Below, in pieces: positions 44,054 to 55,884 of a stretch of DNA of 64,000 nucleotides. The position numbers were made by a program, and so were the translations under genes. Origin of the DNA: Marthasterias glacialis. Lineage: Eukaryota; Echinodermata; Asteroidea; Forcipulatida; Asteriidae. The notes below the pieces were generated by a model that was given only the letters and a program-made list of their open reading frames with translations, made no database searches and had not been told where the DNA came from. The DNA lies in contig OU452231.1 of NCBI GenBank assembly GCA_911728455.2, positions 8,524,963-8,588,962 of the forward strand. The letters are read 5' to 3'. Positions within the stretch are counted from its first letter, which is position 1. Each line of letters begins with the position of its first letter.

Positions 44054-44894
44054 CTGCCATGAAAAAAAAAAAAAAAAAAAAAAAAAACAGGGCAAACAGG
44101 TGTAAAAGATAGGTACCGGTTAAATAAAGCGTGTGACGATATCGAGGCCGACAGGAAATTAGGCTGTCCCTTTTGCGTACTGATTGACATTCAGAGAACC
44201 CAACAAGGCACCTTAAACTCAATACAAGGCAAAGTGGATACTTACGTATAGCTTGCCAGGAAAAATTACTACCTCCCCCGGTTACGCCACTGCATGCACA
44301 GGGGGCCTTTAAATCACATTTTCTTATTATAGATATTAGACTTTAGGGCCGAGTTCGATCAGCTATTCCAGTCTCACATGTCACCTCGATCAATAGTTAA
44401 TGGGGTCGTGGCCGGTAAGTCGTGCATATTTTCGCAGACAAGACAGTTTTCCATCAGGCCTTTAATTCCCGTGCATTCTCGCATAATCGCGATGATTGAG
44501 GTCAAACGCCATGCTCTATAAAACAGGCGAATAACTTCGCTGTATACAGTATTACAATATTACAATCACTATTGGATGTTTTCAACGGGAGACTTTTGGA
44601 CCGTCCAATTTTTACCGTTCTCAACAGTAGTATATACGCATGCTCAAAACTACGTGCGCTATACTTAGCATGTGCGCGCATGCCCAGAACTGTCAAAAAG
44701 GACCGTTATGTCTGCTGCCGCCAGCGTCTCAAAAGTATCCCATTATGATAGTGGCCCCTGACAAATTTCCAAGAAACTCACAAGATGAACTCACGCGTCT
44801 AAGAAGACATTGACTGTACATCTCTAATCTAAAATGTTTCGTATAATACTGCAGGAACAAGTACTAAAACCTTAAGCCTTTGCTCATAGAGTCT
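44054..44894. other. Non-coding DNA, no gene recognised
   Basis: Apart from the poly(A) run nothing is recognised. Confidence 0.4.
44060..44087. repeat. Poly(A) run
   Basis: About 26 A residues on the plus strand. See the adjacent exon candidate for an alternative role as a minus-strand polypyrimidine tract. Confidence 0.8.
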
Positions 44895-45008
44895 TAGGCC
44901 GTATCCGAACTAACGGCTTCAACTGTGGCTATGGCTGGAACTCTGAAAAGCCCAATTCTTTAACATGGTCGTTGCAGCCAATAGCCATAGCCGTAGCCGA
45001 AGTCGCTT
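44895..45008. repeat. Weak relative of the GC-rich fold-back family
   Basis: TAGGCCGTATCCGAACTAAC and GGCTTCAACTGTGGCTATGG pair loosely with GCCATAGCCGTAGCCGAAG on the right. The layout (GGCCGT.TCCGAA end, GGCT-rich arms) resembles 32518-32673 but is strongly diverged. Confidence 0.4.
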
Positions 45009-45798
45009 GATACAGGCGCGCCAAGTTTGCGTTCGGTTGACGTGTCTGCTTGTCTTTTCATTGCGTCAACAACAGCTTTTCTCGTCAGCCGCGTTGCCAG
45101 GATTGTTTCAATGGAGGGGGGGGGGGAGTCGGGGCACAAGGGGAGCATTGCTTTTCAGTGGAGGGGAAAGGTTCAACGTGCCCACAGCCCCCCCCTCCCC
45201 GCCCCCGTGGCTACGCCGCCGTTTCTCGTTTCTTTGGTTGATTTGGAATAATGTACTCCAGTTTTGTGTTCTTAATCTGGTTTTAACGGTTGTTTGTTTA
45301 GACTATACAACTATCAATATTATTATTATTTCTCTTTTGTTTGCATTACAATTTTTTAGGATTTTGTTTATTGATAGAAGAGGTTTTATTGAGTCTGACT
45401 CATCTATGATAACAATTTAAAAAAATATATTTTTTCTCGACCGGGACAATTTTAATCGTTAATAATGTATTTCTTGTCCGAAGATTTTAAATAAAAAAAC
45501 TAAATGAATAACATTTAAACCGAACGTGGCCCGCCACTCCACAACATATGGCCATTACTTCACAGCTGGTCAACTACCATTTCAAAAAGCCGGTTTTAAC
45601 ACAGCGATCGATAGAGTTCGTTGCTGAGTTAACAAAGAACTTATAGTTGGACATAATTACAAATTTGTGGGTCAAGAGAGATGCTTAAAATGAAGATCTC
45701 TCAGTCGGCTTAAATTTCGATGTTGACCGGGACATGCTTGCAATCACGTCGATCTCAACTTAAAACGCGGCTAGCCCTCATGAATATGTATGACAGCT
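45009..45798. other. GC-rich patch followed by AT-rich DNA
   Basis: A GC-rich segment at 45010-45230 contains a G run (about 45116-45127) and a C-rich stretch (about 45188-45206). Frames of up to 151 codons exist in all three plus-strand phases because stops are rare in GC-rich DNA, and none shows family motifs. AT-rich sequence follows. Confidence 0.45.
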
Positions 45799-46114
45799 AT
45801 AGACCTTTCTCATGCAACGTCACAGCCCGAGTTTTTGTCAACCAAGATGGAGAAACTACGGGGAGCCATCAATGCAAAACAAAAACAGATAATAATCACA
45901 GTTTGCCAAAATGTTACAAAAATATTCAACAATTTCTTTAGAATTTGTTGGAAACAAACCAACCAATAATGGGATGTACTTTCCTTAAATAGAATGTTTG
46001 CGAAAATGTTGAATTTGGTCACAACGTCTGTCAACAAGACGAAGGTTTTGCTGCATTTGGCTGTCCATAGCAACCAGTGCGGTTTATTTACCAACAATAG
46101 AAAGGTCTTTTATT
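45799..46114. mobile_element. Possible MITE with AGACCTTTCT ends
   Basis: TATAGACCTTTCTCATG on the left and ATAGAAAGGTCTTTTA on the right give a 10-bp inverted terminal match around about 316 bp. The left end resembles the 'ATAGACCTTT' MITE family, but the interior is different. The short TIR makes this tentative. Confidence 0.4.
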
Positions 46115-46119
46115 TTAAT

Positions 46120-46278
46120 AGACCCTTTTTGAAACCTCTGTAGGATTTCAGCTTTGGCTCCGGGCTTAGGCTCCGTCTGCCTGTTCGAAGCCCCGTACCA
46201 AAAGCGCACGTTTTCAAACTAACTGACGAAGCCTCAAGCCGGAGCCCAAGCCTATAAGCCGCGATTTTGGAAAGGGCC
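46120..46278. mobile_element. GC-rich fold-back element 'GGCCGTTTTCGAAACC', copy 3
   Basis: It shares GCCTGTTCGAAGCCCCGTA, AAAGCGCACGTTTTC and AACTGACG with 32518-32673. The arms GGCTCCGGGCTTAGGCTCCG and GGAGCCCAAGCC fold back. The terminal repeats are degenerate. Non-coding. Confidence 0.7.
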
Positions 46279-48339
46279 AGAATATTAGCGACTATGCATT
46301 TTCACAATAATATGCGCGGCCTCGGGCAAACTTTCTTGCAACGGTTGCCATGAAAACAGATTACATCACCACCAGCTGATTCAGCGGTTTTACAGAAAGT
46401 AGTGCCTGTAGAATTGGGGCAAATTTTATTATTATTATTATTACTAGTATTATATTTTTTCCCCTTTTCTTTTTTACGAAGAAGCAGTAATTAAACCAGT
46501 CAGACTGCGCGTGATGACGTATACATATTATCCATTTTTCTATACCCAAATGACCTGTACATATATATTGAGAAATTGCCACCTGGTCACCATTTCCAGA
46601 AATTATTCTGAATAAATAGTCAAGGTGACCTGCACGTTGCTCTGGACAAGTCTTTTTTCATATCTTCCACTCCTTAGTTACAGACAAGGCTTGTGCCGAC
46701 CCTCGTTACTCGCGGTATCGAATCCGTGGGCGACGTTGCCATTTCTGCTCGACCGGAAATTTACTATATGGTCCGTTTCTACGGATGTTAACGTATATGC
46801 CGTGGTCCCCGATGACCATTGCAATGAAGGTTGCGGTTATTGGCGGCCCGTTGTTCTGCGAAGCATATATACCCCCAGAGACGGCTGATTGTTTTATCAT
46901 TGTAAAATGAAAGTACCGAGTCGACCAGATTAAACTAATTAACAAGGTCAAGGTATAACAAGGACAAATGCATCTTCAGTACAAATTATATCGACAGATC
47001 TCTCAAAGATAATACGTCCTTGTCATGCATTGTACAAGGTATAATCATGAGGTAAACAATGATGTTAGAACAGTTCTTTATATACCAGCTGATTCATTCC
47101 GGCCGATCAAGGTGTAAATTAATTTCAAACTGAACAGTGACGAATAATCATAAAATATTTCCTAGTAAATTGTGTAAATTACACAAATAGAAGCAAGACC
47201 ACATATAACCTCCTGTAACGATCGAAACAAGCACACAGCCGGCTCATTATTTCCGTAGACAGGATTCTAAACCAATCGATGACAAGCCCAAACTTTGGTA
47301 CGGGGGTAACTTCCAAACACTAGCTCAGCCTGCCCGGATGTTAGGTCAAATCAACCTGCTCCAACTAAAGCTTGTGAATATGTTTGTGCATAGAAATGGG
47401 AACATCATACTCTTCCGGTAATCAAAGTAGCACTCAGCCCCCGGAGAATTATGACAAAAAAATGATCGAACCGTGTTATGATTTATACTACGTCTGTGAT
47501 GACCACCCATATGCTTTGCATGTACAGACGTATGCATGTACGCTTCATGCGGATGGTCTTAAAATACATTTTCATAAAAGTGTCAGCATCTTGGAGTCAT
47601 AGCTTGAGAACGATGGACCCTCCTAGCTGAGCGAGACGAGATGGCGTGAAGTTCACTTACATGCGTGCCGAAATACTTGCTAGAACCCATTAGCAAGTCA
47701 ATGAGGCAGTGGGTGACTTATGGCTATTGGCATTGATGCGATTAGTACAACCTGAACGCATACGTTATGAATCAAGCTCGCTATAAACTACAAATAATTG
47801 GAGTTTATAGGATAAAGAACTACCCAACTAATATCAATTTAGGTCACTTAACACCTGTTCAGTTCCACCTGTGGTAAGTCTAATCTTGCTTTTAAAATCT
47901 ACGGTATACAACGTTATTCAACGTTAGCATAGTGCAAGCGTCAGAGTTTTTTACATAACAGAGTTTTAGTATAACATTGCTCGGGTTCGGTGACGAAGCA
48001 ATGAAGTTTTATAAATCAGTTATGTCCATCTGCTGTTTATATTTTTATATACATATTTTTTGTATCTATTTCTATTTACACCCTTTTTCAAATTCAAAGT
48101 AAATAATTTCGTTAAGATAAGAAAATCCGTTTGAGCCTATACAAGAAGAGTTTGTAATAATAGAACCCACAATGGTTCCACCACAGCAAGAAAAGGAATA
48201 AAATGAAGTCTACCCGAAGGCAACTCAATTGCATTTCTACAAAGACCCCTCCCATTCCTTCTGATTTTCTTTAGAGCGCAGCGGTGTGTTCTTCACCCCC
48301 GCTTACCACATCCTGAAAACTGTTTGTCTACACCCATTT
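46279..48339. other. Non-coding DNA, no gene recognised
   Basis: A (TTA)n tract lies at about 46423-46443. Near 46717 GGATTCGATACC on the minus strand weakly resembles a B box. Small frames at 46625-46951 and 47346-47602 lack family motifs. Confidence 0.4.
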
Positions 48340-48754
48340 CTTCGTCAGTATGTCCCAGATTCTGTGTCAAACTGACACTGAATCCGAGTCAATATTCAAC
48401 TTTTTATAGCCAGTTTCCGGGTCAACCTGACCCACTTGGTTCAGGCCTCCTGGTATGGGATCCGAAATCCGGGTCAGTTTACTCTCTAAATGTAAAAGAG
48501 TGAAAATTTCACTCGCTTGACAGAGTGGTGTCATGCAGTTTGGCTCTTTTGAGAGTGAAACTCACTCTTCACCACTCTTTTTTTTTTAATGGGAAATTGG
48601 AGTGAATTTCACTCTGAATCTAGTGAAAATACTTGCTTTTCACTCTAAAAAGAGTTGTCCGCCATATGACTCCTTGCAAGAGTGGTATGGCGGACAAAAA
48701 GAGTGGTTTTCACTCTTTTACTTTAAAGAGAGCAACCCGGGAGTTTTTAGAGTG
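48340..48754 (-). mobile_element. MITE 'CACTCTAAAAACTCCCGGG', copy 3, interrupted
   Basis: On the minus strand it starts CACTCTAAAAACTCCCGGGT, is broken by another element at 48731-48481, and resumes AACTGACCCGGATTTCGG, the continuation seen in 14852-15060 (GAATTGACCCGGATTACGGG). The rest (GGCCTGAACCAAGTGGGTC, GGTTGACCCGGAAACTGGC) matches copies 1 and 2. The far end near 48340 is indistinct. Confidence 0.75.
48481..48731 (+). mobile_element. MITE family 'GTAAAAGAGTG', copy 2 (nested)
   Basis: The ends CTCTCTAAATGTAAAAGAG and CTTTTACTTTAAAGAGAG are inverted repeats (about 25 bp with small indels). The interior matches 6945-7211 throughout: GAGTGGTGTCAT, GGCTCTTTTGAGAGTG, GAATTTCACTCTGAATC and AGTTGTCCGCCATATG. 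It lies inside the CTCCCGGG element. Length is about 250 bp and it is non-coding. Confidence 0.85.
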
Positions 48755-51213
48755 TGTGTGCCTAAATATAACAACCAAACTTAGGTTTAACAAGAAAATA
48801 ACCTTTCATCTGTTAAGCTATAGCTCATCTTATCAGCAATTGCCATGGTCTGTTACAAAACACAACCTTAAGATGGTGAAGGGATGCTAAAGTTCTACTC
48901 GGCGTCTCGATGCAGTTTCAACAAGTACATCTCAGAAGACACTGGGTCCATGCTCCATGGGGAAAGTACCCCGGTATATATTTAACTATATATACACACA
49001 AGACAAAAACATTAGCTCAAAACTTTAAACAGCATGGTGTGTGTGTATTAGGAAAGCACGTTAGTGACAGTAAATTACTCGTCATTCAGTCGAAGGAAGA
49101 ACGCTTGAGCAGACTGCCGCTCGAGCGAAACATGCAGCTTACGGCCATCAAAATTTAATTAGCGATGTCAAGATGCGGCCACGCGTGAATTTCTCCAGAC
49201 ACAAGTCCGCCTTCAAGCCTCATTGATTTTCTTCAATTTCGTTCGTCTTCTGTTCTTTCTTTTTTTCAGTGGGGGTTAAGATGAAAATATGTGCAACTCT
49301 GGATATTTTTGGTAATGCTTAACTTTTTTTAGAGTTACGTTATGCCTATACCTAGCAGTAAATGACTTTTATTACAATTTGTTGCGGAGCTATAATCTAC
49401 ACAAGATTACGTGAAGTTCCACCGTGCTCCGTTGAGAACCGAGTATGGTTTCAATTGTTTCTTCTGTTTACGAACTAGTTTATTTCAGCTGGCGTATTAT
49501 GGCGTACTTTTGTAAAACTGGTACAGTATTTTCAGTTTAAAATGTTGTAATACTTGTTCCTCGTCGATTCATTTGCAAATCAAACCAAGCGAGCGCTGTT
49601 TTCTCATAAAGGTAAGACAAACTCATTGCACGATGCTCTAATTGCTCGTGATTGTGGTGAACTTATAGTTAATTTAATAGAATAAACAGCTTTTTCCCTT
49701 AATTGTTTTTGCTTATCCCCACCAGGTTCGATATTAACCTGTGCGTACTTTTTGTTCACAGTGCAAGTATGTACTTTCCTGCTGCCCATTTGGGATTCCC
49801 CAAACAACAGTATTTTCGCTCAAGAGATTCTGACTTGCCTGCCCTTCGGGAGAGGGAGGACTGTTTTTGTCCGAAATTGGATAAGGACGTCCCACATCTG
49901 AATATGGTTGACGCCAGCTGGCTGGCACATCATGTACCCAATCCAGCCGGATGCAACAAAATCATCCTTCAGGAAGCGCGTTAGGGCACTGTCGCCATGG
50001 GGACCAGGTGGCGATTGCACTTTTTTCCCCCCGTATGGCGATTTGTTTGGTTTGCAGACACGTCGATCCGGGTCATGTGTCGACTCGGGGCAGAAGCCCC
50101 ACCGGATCAGATTCGGAAAAACCGGGCCAGCAAAGACATTGGTTATTATACTTCGTATCAGACAGGAGATGACTTCGCGCCACCCCCGCCAGAAAAAAAG
50201 AAGAAATCACGTCCTAACATTACAGTTGTCCGGAGTGTCATATTTAAGGTGACATGCCGGTAGGATCGATATCTAGAAACAGAGAGAGTGTGAACTATCG
50301 AGTATCAGCGTGAATATATGCGGTATCGTACCCAAGGGATCGTAATATGCACTTTTTCCGTTCTTTGATCAGGGGAGAGTGGCCGTCAAAATATTCAGAA
50401 TCACATTTTAGCCAGTTTCGTTGTTTCTTTTCAGATCAAACAGTGAATTTTTGGGAGACTTGGACAAGGAAGCCTGCTGAGTACCATCATCTCCACAAGA
50501 CCCCTGTTTTAAAAGTACAAGACAACACTTTTCAATGTTCAAGAACAAAAATCTCCCTCGACTTTTCATTGTTTTCGTCATTCGTAAATTCCTTAAAACA
50601 TCAAGCAATTATGTTGATCAACATGACGAAAAAAGCATCATGACCCTGTTCAAGCTTCGGGCACCATAGAACAATCTACAGCATACGCTGATGCAGCCTG
50701 CAACATCAGAGTTTCTCCTGAAGACCATGACCGAAGCGTCGAGTTGCTTCACCACATTTTTTTATTCTTCTTCTGAATTACCGTACCACAACCCACAAGA
50801 TCGACCGTCCATGGTGTTACCGCAAACCTTAAAAAAACAAAAACAATGTTTTTTGCTTCATAACTACAGCACGTTTCGCCATTATAGGAAAGGCGAATAG
50901 AGTAACAACATGCTAAACACCAAGGAATCAATGTTTTTGTCTCCGAGGTGAACCTTTTCTTGCTATTCGGTCTTTAGTGACAACGACGCCGCTGAAAATA
51001 CCTCAGTACCGAATATCAACACTGTACATGCACATGTTTTAAATAGGCCTAACCAACTGATATACCAAATTTGACATTTCACTGGTATCAATTTGCCTTT
51101 GAGTTCAAAAAGAGTAGAAAGCACCCCAAATCAGCCAAAGACATCCACCAACGACCTTGAACCTTGTAGGTTTGCTCCTTAATAGTGGTAAAATGGACAC
51201 ACACAAAAAATGC
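48755..51213. other. Non-coding DNA, no gene recognised
   Basis: At 49700-50250 open frames of 60-114 codons overlap on both strands in moderately GC-rich DNA. I find no family motif and no consistent strand signal, so none is called. A good donor-like AAAG|GTAAGAC occurs at about 49610 without a recognised exon. Confidence 0.4.
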
Positions 51214-51746
51214 AAAGGTTTGGTGAATTACCAAGTATTGATCTTTTTAAATTACACCCAATAATTATCATACAATAATTCAGTTGGCATTTGTGTGTGT
51301 GTGCCTTCCGGTACATTTTTACATGAATTATGTTCATAAAAAGTAATGGTCTTCAGGAACGCCCACAAAAATAGGTCACTTGCTGACATGGCTGGATTCT
51401 TTCTGTGACGTCACATGCATTACATAATACATATTCATGAGTGAACTTTTGAAAAGAAAGAACACGTATTTGTCATTCCTTTGGCCAGGACCCCGTCCAC
51501 GAACGATTGTCCTCTGCAACAGCTCATGATTAAATTATGTAATGATGATGTCACAGAAGGAATCCAGCCATGTCAGCAAGTGACCTATTTTTGTGGGCGT
51601 TCCTGAAGACCATTACTTTTTAAGAACATATTTCATGTAAAAATGTACCGGAAGGCACACACACACAAATTCCAACTGAATTATTGTATGATAATTATTG
51701 GGTGTAATTTAAAAAAGATCAATACTTGGTAATTCACCAAATCTTT
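51214..51746. mobile_element. Long fold-back element with ~215-bp arms
   Basis: The left arm (51214-51429) begins AAAGGTTTGGTGAATTACC, and the right arm (51533-51746) ends GGTAATTCACCAAATCTTT. They are almost perfect inverse copies through CCAATAATTATCATACAATA, GCCTTCCGGTACATTTTTAC, AGGAACGCCCACAAAAATAG and TGGCTGGATTC. A unique centre of about 100 bp separates them. It has no coding capacity. The near identity of the arms suggests a recent origin or gene conversion between arms. Confidence 0.9.
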
Positions 51747-52445
51747 CAACCTAAACACGATTAGGCCTATAAGACAGACTGTGCACAGTTTGACTTAAAC
51801 GGAAAAAGAAACACCCTCGTTGAACACAAGGGAGAGAGGGCGCAAAACATATTCATGTTCTGGTTGGTGTGCACGTTAACATTTTGGGCTGGAAGGAGGA
51901 AGTGAAAACTAAGACATAATGATACGGTTTGGACAATAAGTGTGAATTGCACGACATAAAAAACGACAAAAGACCGGGCGTATAAAATGTGAAAAACAAT
52001 TATGGAATTATGGGCCTCGAGATTTTTAATATAATTATTTGCACACAGATTGCCAAGTGACCGGCCCATTAATTTCACGTTCTGGACAAACAAAGTCAAT
52101 CCAAATATCTCCCAGTTTCGCCTCGGTAAGTCTACCACACGTTTTAATAATTAGACCTAATGTCTTTCTCTGGTTTTTAAAATGGGGCAATAAATGTTTA
52201 CGATGTTTGTTCCTTTTAAAAAAATCCTCGTGTTAAATACATCACTCATCAATTGGTTCTTGGTGGGTCTTTTCAAAACGAAAAACCTACAGAGCGGTAT
52301 GAATCTGTTTTAACGGGAAAACGTGTTTAGACACATCCATTTGGATGTCTTGCATCATTACTGGGACGCAAATACGCCCAGCGTTCATGTTCTATTAGGC
52401 ACCACAGACATCTCCAATCAATGATGTTGACTCAACTATTATGGG
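51747..52445. other. Non-coding DNA, no gene recognised
   Basis: A 123-codon minus-strand frame (51767-52138) is open but unrecognised. No repeat partner is seen. Confidence 0.35.
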
Positions 52446-52976
52446 TGCATGCGATTAGCTTGCCCCTGTGGCGACCCGGTTGTGCTCATCCGGGTGAGCC
52501 CCCAACGAGAGCTAACCGAACGCCAACTTCCCCTTTAGCATTCATAACAATGCATCTTGGGTCAGCCGACCGGAAGTTCGTTACGTCCGAAATTCTTCGT
52601 GGTTCACGAAAAGATCGTAAAACAATTATTCTCGTGGTGAAACTAAACAACGTTTATTTATTTTACAAGCCCAGATTAATACAAAAGTACACGTCTACAA
52701 ACAAGACAAAATTACTAAATGCTCACACTGTTGCGGTTTTAGGGTGAAAATGTCTGTCAAAATTATCGAAAGTTTCCTGCTGAATAACCCCAAAATGGCG
52801 ACCATTGAGAAAGTTTTTCGTCGCGACGTCATGCCCCGGGGTCAGCCCCAAGTAACCCGTTCAAAAAGCAGGTTACTGCGGGCTGACCCGGGTGAGCTCC
52901 GGCAATGACGTCAAAGTTGTTCAAACGCACTGGGGTCAGACCTCCGGGTCGACACGGGGAGGCTAATCCAACGCAC
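52446..52976. mobile_element. GC-rich TIR element with inner hairpin, ~530 bp
   Basis: The left end GCATGCGATTAGCTTGCCCC, then GGCGACCCGG, pairs imperfectly with the right end CCGGGTCGACACGGGGAGGC, then TAATCCAACGCAC (about 50 bp). Inside, GGGTCAGCCCCAAGTAACCC pairs with GGTTACTGCGGGCTGACCC (52838-52890) as a separate hairpin. An AT-rich core lies between. No transposase frame is present. No second copy was found in the window. Confidence 0.65.
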
Positions 52977-54094
52977 CTTGTACAAAACGCCAGCTTGACG
53001 AGAGTTAAAGCCGGCGCATTACGGGTACGCGAGCGTTGCTGCCAGTTATGACCGAAAATCACCGGTTCATGACGGCCTATTGGGGCCTATAAACAAAGAG
53101 CTGAGCTGTGTATTACTCACAACTGCTGCTCAAAGTGTGATGTCATAAAATCACTTTGATGATATTGACAACTCGACTTCAGATGAATCCTAGTGCTTTT
53201 GTGAAATCGAGATACCAAATTTAAGTACAATGGATTGGTCTATATTCACCCCATGCACACTGCCGAACGCATCTCTGCACAATGCGTGTCTATATCATTT
53301 ACCGCCATTTTGGGAGTCAATCCCTTTGTGTACATTTTGAATAAAAAAAAATGGCAGACAGGATAGGCGCGTGCAACACAAGAGAACCCTGTTTGTTCCC
53401 ATGGTCCACTTACAAATGATTTTTTTTTAGGGAGGCAATATTCATCGAATTCATCACTTCTGATAAAATCTCTTCATTTCTATTCACACAATAATGACGC
53501 TTCTTCCTTGATGGGACTTTTTCTTCTTTTTATAACTCGTTTGTGACAAACCGCCTACAGCGTTCCAACCTCCTCCATAGCTCAATGACTTCTACCGTGC
53601 ATATTAACTGAGTAATTATGCTAACAAAAACCGCTGCAAAAATCGTGTAGGCCTATACCGTTGTCAGATATTATGATGGTGGTATGACATCTTTATAAGT
53701 TTTCGTTTTTTTTCAAAAAAATACATCATACTCAATGCTTTCAAACAAAATAAAGACATTTTGTTGTTATAAATGCTTTATAATGCCAATAGTAAAGTGT
53801 CATTTTTTACTGACCTTGTATAACAAACTGGTTGACGTTTTTGTATATTATTATCTGATTGCAAAGGTAAGCACTTACTATTTTAGCTAAACCTGTTTAT
53901 ACTATACTTAGCAGGTACTATCCGTTGTCAATGAAAGGCTGGAAAACAAGGTTCATCTTGATCCTACAGATGCGTGGTATTTGCCTACATCATTTATAAC
54001 CTTAAATCATCCAACTGCATCCTTCAACAATCAAACTAGGCATATATTAACAGACAAAAAACAATATTATATATTTCGAAAAAACAACATTAAT
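52977..54094. other. Non-coding DNA, nothing recognised
   Basis: No supported gene, RNA or repeat. Confidence 0.4.
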
Positions 54095-54270
54095 AATACG
54101 CTGTTCTTATATAGCGCTTTATCACACCCGATGGGCGTCTCAGAGCACTCAGTATTTTTTTTCTCTAGCAAGGTATGCGGAGTTACGTTTTTGAAGTATG
54201 AGGCCTATTTCTTTACATAGCACCATATAACGCTTTACAAGGGTGCTGTGGCGCAATCTGCAGCCGATCA
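54095..54270 (+). repeat. Dispersed repeat 'ATAGCGCTTTATCAC', copy 2
   Basis: It matches the minus strand of 15927-16093 along its length, from TTCTTATATAGCGCTTTATC through AAGGTATGCGGAGTTACG to GTGCTGTGGCGCAATCTGC. An AT-rich (AATAAT-type) stretch precedes it in both copies. Element class is unresolved (SINE or MITE remnant). Confidence 0.75.
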
Positions 54271-54998
54271 AACCAGGAAATCGAACATTTTCCATAATAA
54301 CTCGGACAAAAAATATCCATTATAACGTATACAATATCTCACAGAAATCCAAAAAGATATCCAACAGAATTGGAATTGAGATGGAGTAACAATAAGACAC
54401 GATTGAATGGTGTATCCCAAGATGCTCGTCCAATCCACTAAAGGTAAGCCAATGCTATACTTAAAACATGGCCACTGGGAAAATACCATTGTTAGGTGAA
54501 CATGAAAAGTCACTCCGCAAAATGAAGTCTCGTTTGAAGTCGTTCATGGGCAAATTTCCCATCGGGTGGTTTCGTTTGTGGAACCCATTAAACATGATTG
54601 CGAGTAACTGGGTCAGTTTGCGTCGCAATGGTATCAATACAAACTCTTAGTATTATTTGATTTACACAAAAAAAAAGTAACTTTGGCTTTGCCCCAAATT
54701 ATAATATAATTTGACTTTTGACTGGGAGGAAAGTTTTTATGTTTATTGCAGGTAAATCACATTTTTATAATATACATGACCAAAGTGCCCTAGTCTGATG
54801 CAATTAAATAAAACTGTCTCTATTTGCTATGCCAATCTTTATTGAGGAATAAATCTCGCAGGTGATACTTTACGGAGGCAACAGATGCAATTACCTTGAA
54901 ATGTTCCGGTAAAAAAATCATAAGAATCTCTCACATTGAGGTGCCCTTTAAGTGAGGAAAAACTGTCCCGCCCTTACAAGAACAAAGTATATGCAAGT
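54271..54998. other. Non-coding DNA, nothing recognised
   Basis: Small frames on both strands (54268-54650) lack family motifs. Nothing else is seen. Confidence 0.4.
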
Positions 54999-55268
54999 AA
55001 TGGACCGATCCATTAAGCCCCGCCCCTTACGTGTTGACAAATCATAGCCGCAGGTACGCCACCGTAAGTCCGACAAAAGTCCGACACGATAAAATCCTAA
55101 TTGGAAAATGTGAACGTGTGTGCGTGTAAATTATAGCGTGCGCGTTCATGTCGTGCAGTGTGGCATTGAAGAGACACACATTCTTCTGCCCATGTGTACA
55201 GTGGTGATGTCACCAATGCTGTGATTGGTCAATATGTTAGGGGGCGGGGCTTAATGGATCGGTCTATT
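54999..55268. mobile_element. TIR element 'AATGGACCGATCCATTAAG', 270 bp
   Basis: The left end AATGGACCGATCCATTAAGC + CCCGCCCC and the right end GGGGCGGGGCTTAATGGATC + GGTCTATT are inverted repeats. Weaker pairing continues (TGACAAATCATAGC with GCTGTGATTGGTCA) to about 50 bp. The terminal 28 bp are nearly perfect. Non-coding. A single copy is seen here. Confidence 0.85.
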
Positions 55269-55884
55269 GGAATTCCGACTTCTTCTCGGCCTATCTTTGA
55301 CCTTGATTTTTCAATGGATAGCTACCTCCTGAAATCATGTCTTTTAGTAACACCCACAAAATCAAGGAAATTGATATTTTTTAAGCAAAGTAAAAGTTAA
55401 GACCCGGTCCAGGGCTGTCGCCTTATCCTTGGTGTTGCGTTTCCACTTTGTTCTTCCAACAATCGTTTTTGTTTCGTTTGAGAACAAAACGTGACCAACG
55501 TTCCCTCCAGTCCCAGCTTGCAGAATGCTCTCGGGAGATTGGGGGGTATTGAGCACACTTGATTGTCACATTGATCCATTTCGATGTTCAACAAACACAT
55601 TGTTCCCAGGGGCATTTAATGATTAGTCAGTGCAACGACCGATATAAGCAGTGTTTGAGTTTCAACTGCGAGACACAGAAGGCAAAGCCTACAATCATCT
55701 TTTTTTCGGAGGCCATCTTTGACAATTGAATATGCACATACTCAGCATGTGTTCACGAACCCAAGTGGAGACAATATTACAGATTTACAGTTTCAACGGG
55801 GAGCGTAAAACCTGATAGTTTGACTCATTGATTGGGTATTCCCTACAATGCTGACCAAAAATCGTTATTACAGGAGTGTTTTAC
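55269..55884. other. Non-coding DNA, nothing recognised
   Basis: No supported feature. Confidence 0.4.

Noticed and set aside
44965..45420. 151-codon plus-strand frame
   Set aside because: Overlapping frames are open in all three phases of a GC-rich patch. It contains G and C homopolymers and then an AT-rich Ile/Leu/Phe tail, with no domain recognised.
49703..50252. Overlapping frames of 64-114 codons on both strands
   Set aside because: No strand is favoured, no motif is recognisable and no splice pattern connects them. A database search would be needed to revive this.
51767..52138. 123-codon minus-strand frame
   Set aside because: The composition is hydrophobic and Cys/Phe-rich as expected from AT-rich DNA. 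No domain or splice context is seen.
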